Source: Auxenochlorella pyrenoidosa (lineage: Eukaryota > Chlorophyta > Trebouxiophyceae > Chlorellales > Chlorellaceae). Taken from it: 15,986 nt of DNA. Positions 10,201 through 15,986 of the stretch are shown here, in pieces; within the stretch, counting starts at the first letter, position 1; the number at the start of each line of letters is the position of its first letter. The notes beneath the pieces were generated by a model, which saw only the letters and a program-made list of their open reading frames with translations, searched no databases and had not been told where the DNA came from. The translations under genes and the position numbers were made by a program. The stretch lies in assembly GCA_001430745.1 (NCBI GenBank), contig KQ482061.1:192775-208760 (forward strand). Direction: 5' to 3'.

Positions 10201-13200
10201 CCGACTCGAGCAGGCCTGGGGGCATTAGGGGGAGCAGGCTTGGGCGCCGTCAGAGGACGACGCAGCAAGGTCGTAACGACCCGGGCCGAGGCAAGCTCGC
10301 TGCCGCTGCAGCACAGCGGTGCGGCCTGGCGGCCTGCGACGCAGCCGTTTGCGCGCAGCAGGGCAATCCCCTTGCCCCGGCGGGCCACTACTGATGCCAC
10401 CTGCGCCACATCACAGCCAGGCCGCCCCGCCTACCCAGCAAGACGCGGTCGACCGCTACGTTGGTGTGGGCTGACACCAGCACACGCGCCCCCGCCAGCG
10501 GGGACCCCTGCTGGCCGCGCTGTTGCAGCAGGAAGTGCAGCAGGGCGACCAGCAAGGTGGACTTGCCTGCAGGCAGGGGGAGGGCGGGCAGTGGTACTGG
10601 TGTTCAGGAGATGAATGCGCATCTCGCCGCTCGCAGTGGAGCGGCGCAGAGAGGCTGGTAGATTGAGCTCAGAGGGCGAGGGCCGCCAGCGCATCTGCTT
10701 TCACAGCACAGCAGGAGCAGAGCAGCTGCAAGCGCGGCGTGAAGGTCCAGACCATAGGCTGCCGCCCTCACCGCTGCCAAAGGGTCCATGCACCAGGCAA
10801 ATGGGCGGAGGGACCCCAGCTGCAGCCCTGCCGCATGCCCTGGTGCCAGCGCTGCCCGTGCCTCCGCCAGGCTGGCACCAGCTGGCAACGTATTGCAGCA
10901 CCTCGCCCTGCTCCTGGTTCAGCCCAAAGCGCCGGCAGATGCGCTCTGCTTGCAGCAGCGGGCTCTCGGTCAGGCCCTCTGCGCTGCTGCCGGATGGCGC
11001 CGGCCCGCCCACGTCCCCGTCATCTTCTGAGCAGCTGTAGCAGGGGCTGTCTGGCTGCGCCGGCTGCCCCTCCTGCTGCTGGCCGGCGCCGCCAGCAGAG
11101 CCCTGCTGCAGCTGGGCACCGCCGGCGCCGACTTTGGCACGCAGCAGGTGGGTGAGCAGCGGCATGGCGGCTGGCGCCCCAGAGCGCAGCAGCTCGATCA
11201 TGCCCAGCTCAGATGAGGCATCCGGGCCCTGCACAAGGAGGTTTGGCCATGGGAACGTCTGGATGTTCCACTGATGCAACTGACACAAGTGGATACGAGC
11301 AACTGTTGCCTCGAGGATGAGCATGAGAATGAGGGTACGCAGACATCAGTTAGCAGGCCACCGCGCAACAGGTGGTCCCAGCATAAGTTTCAGAACCAGG
11401 CACACAATGCACGGCATGACGGAGAGGGGCTGGTCCAGCAGCAGGCCCGGGGCCCGGCCGGAACTCGCTTTGATGGCATACACTGCTTGCGAGCGGCCCA
11501 GGCCCGGCGGGCGAGCCGAGAGGAACTCGATCTCAAACCTGCACCATGGGGGCGTTGCAGGGGGGAAAGCAGGCACGACCGAGGTGAGGTGAGCGCTGCA
11601 GGGCGATCAGGGCCTACGTTGCGCAGGCCTCTGCAGCTGGCAGATGCAAGAGGGGTGTGTATGCATGTTTACATGCATACATGATTTGGAAACATGAAAG
11701 CGCAGTTCGTTTCTCCCCTTAACAAGCCAGAGCACTCACTTCCCGTCCTGGTTGGGGCCGTGCCACAGGGAGCGCGCCACCGCCAGCCACGGCGCGCGGC
11801 TGCGGTCCCCCGGCTGCCCGGGGGCAAAGCCGGAGCGGAAGTCTGGGGTGCTGCTCAACACCCAGAGGTCGTCCTTCCTGCAGGGCAAGACAGCACATGA
11901 TGCGGACGGTGGAGGGCGATACTGCGGCGAGTGCCCAACATCGGCGAGGGTTGGCGCCAGCATCTGCTGGCAATGCGGCAGAAGACCTCTTTGCCCACAG
12001 AAGGGGAACCCGCCTGTACTCTGCAGACTTCTGGCGGCCGCTCTTCAGGACGAGGTAGACGCTCTCGGGCTTGGTGGCAGCCTCCCCCTCGCCGTCGTCG
12101 CTGTCCTCGCACTGTGAGCGCCTGCCCCGCTTCCCTTTGGCGCCGCCGCCGCTCTGTGCACAGCAGACAGGGAGCCAGGTGTTGGGGCAGGGGCTTGAGC
12201 ATCAAGGCGTCGAGAAGCACTCTTCGCAACAGGTACCTCGCATCTGAACATGCTGCAAAACAGCTAGGACTTGTGACACAAGCCTAGGCAGCCGCCCACC
12301 TTGAAGTTGTTTTTCCAGCTGAAGAGCTCGCAGTGCCCATAGTATGGCACGCGTGCCTGGCGCAGGCATGCCTCCAGGCCGGCGCCCCCACTGCCGCCAC
12401 CTTGGCCGCCGCCACGTCTGCCACCCCTGCCGCCATCGTGCCTGCCGCCTGGCTGCCGGACACCCGGCCCTGCCGGAGGCTGCTGCTGACTGGCCCTATC
12501 CAGGGCATTGTGGAAGGGCTGGGCCACCTGAACAATCCTGCAGTGTTGGGCACATACGGTTGCAACAGCGAAGCACTGAGAACGGCCAGCAGGCTGCCAT
12601 CATACTGCTGCTGGCATCAGAATGAGCTTGAATTCTGCTTCAAAGCAGGCGGTGCTGTCTTTATTGCGCGTTGCCCAGTCCACCAAGAATGAGCGCACCA
12701 TGTTTCCGGGGCTGTGCACTTGCCTGAGGTTAAGCTCCTCCAGCAGCGCATTGGTCCACACCTGCACATACTGCTGGCTGCTGGCAAAGGCGTCAGGCAC
12801 GGCCACGCGACGCGCCGGCCGCGCCGCCTCCTCGGCTGTCGGCCAGCCCAGCTGCACAGCCCCATCCAGCAGCCGATTCCAGCCGCCAACTGGCGCGGCA
12901 GGTGGCGGCCCTGATGTGGCTGGGGCTGCACCCGCTGGCCGGCCAGCCCCAAAGCCGCCGCCAGCAGCAGGGCGCAGCTGCGCAGGCGCCTTCCATGCAC
13001 CGGCGTTGGCGCCCCCACCGGCGGCCGCCGGCCGGCCTGCCGCCTGCTGCGCCGGCTGCTGTCGGTTGGGCTGCAGTGGCGGGCGCTGCTGCGCTGGCCA
13101 AGCAGCCTGGCGTTGCTGCGACTGTTGCTGCTGGATTTGCTGTTTCATGTGGTCTGGCAGGGGCGCAGGCTGCATTGCGCCCCTGCCTCCTGCTTGCAAG

Positions 13201-14562
13201 GGTCTCACAATCGGGCGGAAGCCAGATGGCGGGCCTGCAGAGCCACCAGGCGATGTGTCTCCCAATCTGCTTGCCTCCACATGCCCCGGAGCCGATGCTG
13301 CCAGTGCTGTGGACAGCGAGGGCTGCCATGCACCGGGCGGGATGCCCTGGCGCTCCTGCTGCTGCCCCTGCTGCGGCTGCGGCTGCTGCCACCGTTGCGC
13401 CGCTGCAGGGGGTGCGGCAGCCCCAGGAGCGGCGCCGCGGCCGCCGCGCCTCCTTGAACCTGCTAGTGGAGGGGATGCCTCCTCCTCTTCCAGCTGAAGC
13501 TCATCCTCTTCTGCCAAGAAGCTGCTCCACTTTGCTCGCGTGACTGGCCGTGGCTGTGGCAGCGCCGCTGCTGCTGGTGCTGGTGCTGGTACCCCTGCTG
13601 CAGGGAAGGCTGGGGCTGGCTTCTCAGGGTGCTCTGGCTGCATAGAACTGGCGGCTGGCGCCTGCAGCCGCGCACGCTTGGCCACTGGCGGTTCTTCAGC
13701 AGCTGCCGGTGCGGCAGGCGGCCGCGTAGCTTGGCCCATGAGCAGCCGGAGGATGTCATCATCTGTAGGACAGGGCAGGAAAAGGGTGAGTAGGGCAGCA
13801 GCAGTGGACGATTGCCCAAGGAAAATGGTTTAAAAAACGGAAGGGAGGCAAAGCACAGCGGGCCCGCTTACAAGACAGGCAGATGCAGCAGCACATGCAT
13901 TGACCATCAAGCGTCAAGAGCCCTGTGGGTGCACCTGAACGGACACACGTGGGTGCTGCCCCTGGCTGCATGGAGCCGGGATGCTGCCACAGGAGCTGTG
14001 CCGGCTGCGCCTTAAAGCCCGAGGGCTGCGGAACAGCTGCTGCAGTAGGCGGCACAAAACCTCGCGGCGTGGCTGCTGGGGCTGGCGGCATGGACCGTGG
14101 CTCTGAAGCGACGGATGCCGGCCCAGCCGGCATCAGCCGCGGCGCCTTGAAGGTTGTTCTGCGCCCGCCAGCAGCTGTTGCCCTGCCGCTGGGTGCTGCC
14201 GTCTTGCTGCTGACTGCCGATTCTGCCAAGGTGGGTGCTGCGCGTGCCGGCGCCGCTGGCAGCCCCGCAGCGGGTGCTGCGCGTGCCTGCCCGCCTGCGC
14301 CACCGCCGCGCACCTCCTCTGGGGAGCATGGCACATCCACTGTCACTATGATGTTCTGCCCAAACAGGCCCCTGTCAATCTCTGCCCCCTCCTCAAGCAC
14401 CGCTGCTGCCAGGCGTGCCGTCGCAACCAGGGCTCCACTCTCATCGTACAGCCGCCCCTCCTGCCCCTGCTGGCTGACAAAGCCGTCCAGCCAGCGCCGG
14501 TTCTTGGCCAGCTTCTTGTGACCATCTAGTGTGTAGGTGGCACGGAAGCAAGCCGCGGCCAT
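7284..14562 (-). CDS. ZGRF1-like: ZGRF1-like DNA repair helicase (DUF2439 + UPF1-like SF1 helicase), complete, 1574 aa
   Basis: Fifteen exons: 13935-14562, 12724-13762, 12300-12537, 12014-12153, 11740-11877, 11406-11538, 10772-11228, 10435-10566, 10012-10215, 9630-9804, 9184-9393, 8867-9006, 8282-8679, 8044-8107 and 7284-7912 (4725 nt). The start ATGGCCGCGG has a strong context. Residues about 5-85 form a DUF2439 domain (YTLDGHKKLAKNRRWLDGF, LYDESGALV). A long Pro/Ala/Gln-rich linker runs to about 480. Residues 600-770 hold a conserved block (VPYYGHCELFSW, KDDLWVLSSTPDF, SLWHGPNQDG). Helicase motifs follow in order: GPFGSGKST (920-928), SAHTNVAVD (956-964), VVLDECSQ (1072-1079), GDPLQLPP (1101-1108), QYRCHP (1159-1164), VDSFQGAECDV (1340-1350) and RLNVALTRAK (1369-1378). 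A Gln-rich acidic tail ends the protein. ZGRF1 is a 5'-3' helicase that supports RAD51 recombination and crosslink repair. No GRF zinc finger is visible in this model. Exon 6's donor and several GC donors are the least certain joins. Confidence 0.88.
11658..11681. repeat. Perfect 11-bp inverted repeat with 2-bp loop in helicase intron 5
   Basis: TGTATGCATGT, a TT spacer, then ACATGCATACA. Each arm also contains the palindrome ATGCAT. The element lies inside the intron between exons 5 and 6 of the helicase gene (11539-11739), some 60-80 nt downstream of the 5' splice site in transcript sense. It could form a hairpin in RNA or a cruciform in DNA. Function is unknown. Confidence 0.8.
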
Positions 14563-15001
14563 GGTCTGCAAGTGCCGCCACGGCTGCTGCTGCCACCGTC
14601 ACCGCTGCCGCCGCCAAGGCTGCTGCTAGCGACGTGCAGTCGGCTGGGGCGATCAGCTCGATTCGGCTATCCTTGAGCGATGCTGGGAGTTCTTGCCCGC
14701 TGTCCGCCCTTCTGGCGCCGGCTGCTTCAAGCTGGCTGAGAAGCGCCCAGCTGCGAAGGAGAGGCTGAACAAGATCGTGATGCACGAGGCAGAGCAGAAG
14801 CTCGGAATGCAAGAGCAGCGCTGGTTGAAGGCAAGAAGGAGGCAGTGTGCCCACTGCCAACTTCGGCCGCTATGTGCGCCTGCAGGCAGCATCCCCGTGG
14901 CGGGCCCTGCTCATGGGTGCGCCTGCCTTGCATTGTTCGAGCAGTTCGAGCATCATACTAACAGAATGTGAGTGTGATTAGGATTGCAAGCCTCAAAACA
15001 G
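14563..15001. promoter_or_regulatory. Interval between helicase start and zinc-finger gene stop
   Basis: These 439 bp must hold the helicase promoter and 5' UTR and the 3' UTR of the zinc-finger gene, both minus strand. The interval is not featureless: a plus-strand frame with coding-like codon use covers much of it (see 14630-14971). I found no TGTAA motif on the minus strand here. Confidence 0.45.
14630..14971 (+). other. Unassigned plus-strand coding-like open frame (possible exon, small gene or gene relic)
   Basis: The frame is open from just after a TAG at 14627 to a TGA at 14969-14971. The part from 14639 to about 14842 looks coding. It reads WGDQLDSAILERCWEFLP, then KLAEKRPAAKERLNKIV, then MHEAEQKLGMQEQRWLK. 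Every Lys up to that point is AAG and every Glu is GAG, as in the real genes nearby. The first in-frame ATG is at 14780, which would give only 63 aa. A splice acceptor (GTGCAG, ending 14639) and a GC-type donor (AAG|GCAAGA, near 14830) could make it an internal exon, but no partner exon is visible. Upstream lies the antisense helicase exon 1. I do not recognise the family. It may be a relic of a longer gene. Confidence 0.3.
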
Positions 15002-15954
15002 TCAAGGCTTGCTGCTGTTGCGCCGTCTGTGCGCCCCACCCTTCACTGCCGTCGGCAGCGAGCAGCCCCCGCCCTCGGCCACAACTGCAAGGCGCCGCCG
15101 GAATGCCGCCCCTCCGCATAGCACTGCATTGTGTCTGCCGCGATCAGCGTGGATCAGTGCCAGCAGTAGCCAGAAGGTGCCGAGAACAATCGCAGCCGTG
15201 GCTGCAACAATCGTGTCCGCCAGCGGCCGCCAGCAGTGCATCTGCACACATGCGACCCAACAGCAGCACTGCCCCGTCAGGTTTAATTGTGCTGCGGTCC
15301 TTCATCAGACGCGGGATCTCCTGCATTCCCCTCTGCATCGCATCGCGAAACAGGTGCGCGCAGCCGGCATCAGGCACCCCGCACCTTGACTGCCGCCTGC
15401 AGGTGGCGCCGCTTGCGCCGCTTGTCGCAGGTGTGCGCCTGGCACAGCTGGCCCGCCAGCAGCGCATGCAAACGGACGTGGGCCGGCCCTGTGCCTGGGC
15501 CTTGCAAGCACCGTTCCAGCAGCCCCAGACAGGCTGCCTGCCCTGCCGCTGCAGCCGACGGCAGGCAGGGCCGCGGGTCGGCCTCCCAGCCGCCAATGCC
15601 AGCCAGGTAGGCGGACAGCTGGCGGGTGTGCAGCGCGGCATGCCAGTCGGCCAGGCAGCTGGCATTTCCCTGATGGGGCCAAGGGGACAGCTATCAACTG
15701 GCCTGTAGAGCTGGTGCACAGCAGACGGCTTGCATGATGGCATGCAGGTGCTGGGCTCGTCGACACCCAACGCAAACACATGCCAAGATGTCGCTGCTAT
15801 GACACCGGGCCGCACCTGCTGTGCCTCCAGGTCGGGGTGCCGCGCTGCCAGGTGGGCATCCAGGAAGGGCTCCCCCACGAAGCGCTTGCTGCACTGCCGG
15901 CAGCGCCAGCGCCCCTGCGAGAGCGCCTCCTTGGCAGCCTCCTGAAGCCGGTAC
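15002..15954 (-). CDS. C2H2 zinc-finger protein with C-terminal membrane segment (3' part)
   Basis: Three visible exons: 15816-15954, 15385-15669 and 15002-15241 (TGA stop). The 5' end lies beyond the right edge. The first visible exon begins YRLQEAAKEALSQG and carries one C2H2 finger: WRCRQCSKRF, then FLDAHLAARHPDLEAQ (Cys-x2-Cys, His-x4-His). The next exon starts GNASCLADWHAAL and has spaced cysteines (ACLGLLERC, LCQAHTCDKRRKRRHL). The last exon has a hydrophobic span, TIVAATAAIVLGTFWLLLAL, and a basic tail ending RRRNSSKP. I recall a widespread plant and algal family with the same order: one finger, a CLAD-type Cys motif, a Cys-rich helical region, then a C-terminal membrane helix. I cannot name its function. 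A finger followed by a membrane anchor suggests a membrane protein rather than a nuclear factor. Both complete introns have GTGCGG donors and matching phase 0. The tail after the membrane span could be altered by a missed intron. Confidence 0.75.
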
Positions 15955-15962
15955 CTGCAAAG

Positions 15963-15986
15963 GTGTGTGTGTGTGTGTGTGTGGGG
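15963..15986. repeat. (GT)n microsatellite at right edge, within an intron
   Basis: About ten GT units at the window end read as (CA)n on the minus strand, just upstream of the CCTTTGCAG acceptor of the first visible zinc-finger exon. It lies in the intron of that gene. Confidence 0.85.

Noticed and set aside
12622..13497. Plus-strand open frame of 291 codons, Cys/Gly/Ala-rich
   Set aside because: It is the reverse of the helicase's Pro/Ala/Gln-rich exon 2. CAG and GCC codons read backwards give Leu, Cys and Gly runs.
14441..14860. Minus-strand upstream extension of the helicase frame
   Set aside because: Its frame does not continue into the DUF2439 frame, and its codons (for example CTT and CTC where the plus strand has AAG and GAG) suit the opposite strand better.

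Overview
The window looks like nuclear DNA of a green alga, probably a Chlorella-like trebouxiophyte. The evidence is GC-rich sequence, short coding exons broken by introns of roughly 120-320 bp, strong C/G third-position bias, Ala/Gln/Gly-rich low complexity, and a TGTAA polyadenylation motif. The genus is inference from style. There is no bacterial operon, CRISPR, prophage or recognisable transposon. Most long open frames are chance frames in GC-rich DNA. The real genes appear only after exons are joined, and I rebuilt each from splice sites, reading phase and protein-family motifs.

Five genes are supported. (1) Minus strand, 11-1177: the 5' part of a gene running off the left edge, with a vWA-like N-terminus that recalls Treslin/TICRR (weak). 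(2) Minus strand, 2350-3772: a complete six-exon, 132-aa PLAC8 (FW2.2/PCR-like) Cys-rich protein. (3) Plus strand, 4487-7188: a complete eight-exon, 387-aa type II membrane sulfotransferase of the carbohydrate Sulfotransfer_2 type. (4) Minus strand, 7284-14562: a complete fifteen-exon, 1574-aa ZGRF1-like DNA repair helicase with an N-terminal DUF2439 domain and a C-terminal UPF1-like SF1 helicase carrying all core motifs. (5) Minus strand, 15002-15954: the 3' part of a C2H2 zinc-finger protein with a C-terminal membrane segment, running off the right edge.

Layout: genes 2 and 3 are divergent across a 714-bp promoter interval. Genes 3 and 4 converge with only 95 bp between their stop codons, so their 3' UTRs almost certainly overlap. 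Genes 5 and 4 are head-to-tail. Between them, a plus-strand open frame (14630-14971) with coding-like codon use has no assigned identity. The genes do not form an obvious pathway. Only the helicase and the tentative Treslin-like gene share a theme, genome replication and repair.

The most unusual signal is splicing. Up to seven of the 29 complete introns modelled here appear to start with GC rather than GT. In at least two cases the GC donor is needed to restore a conserved protein motif.
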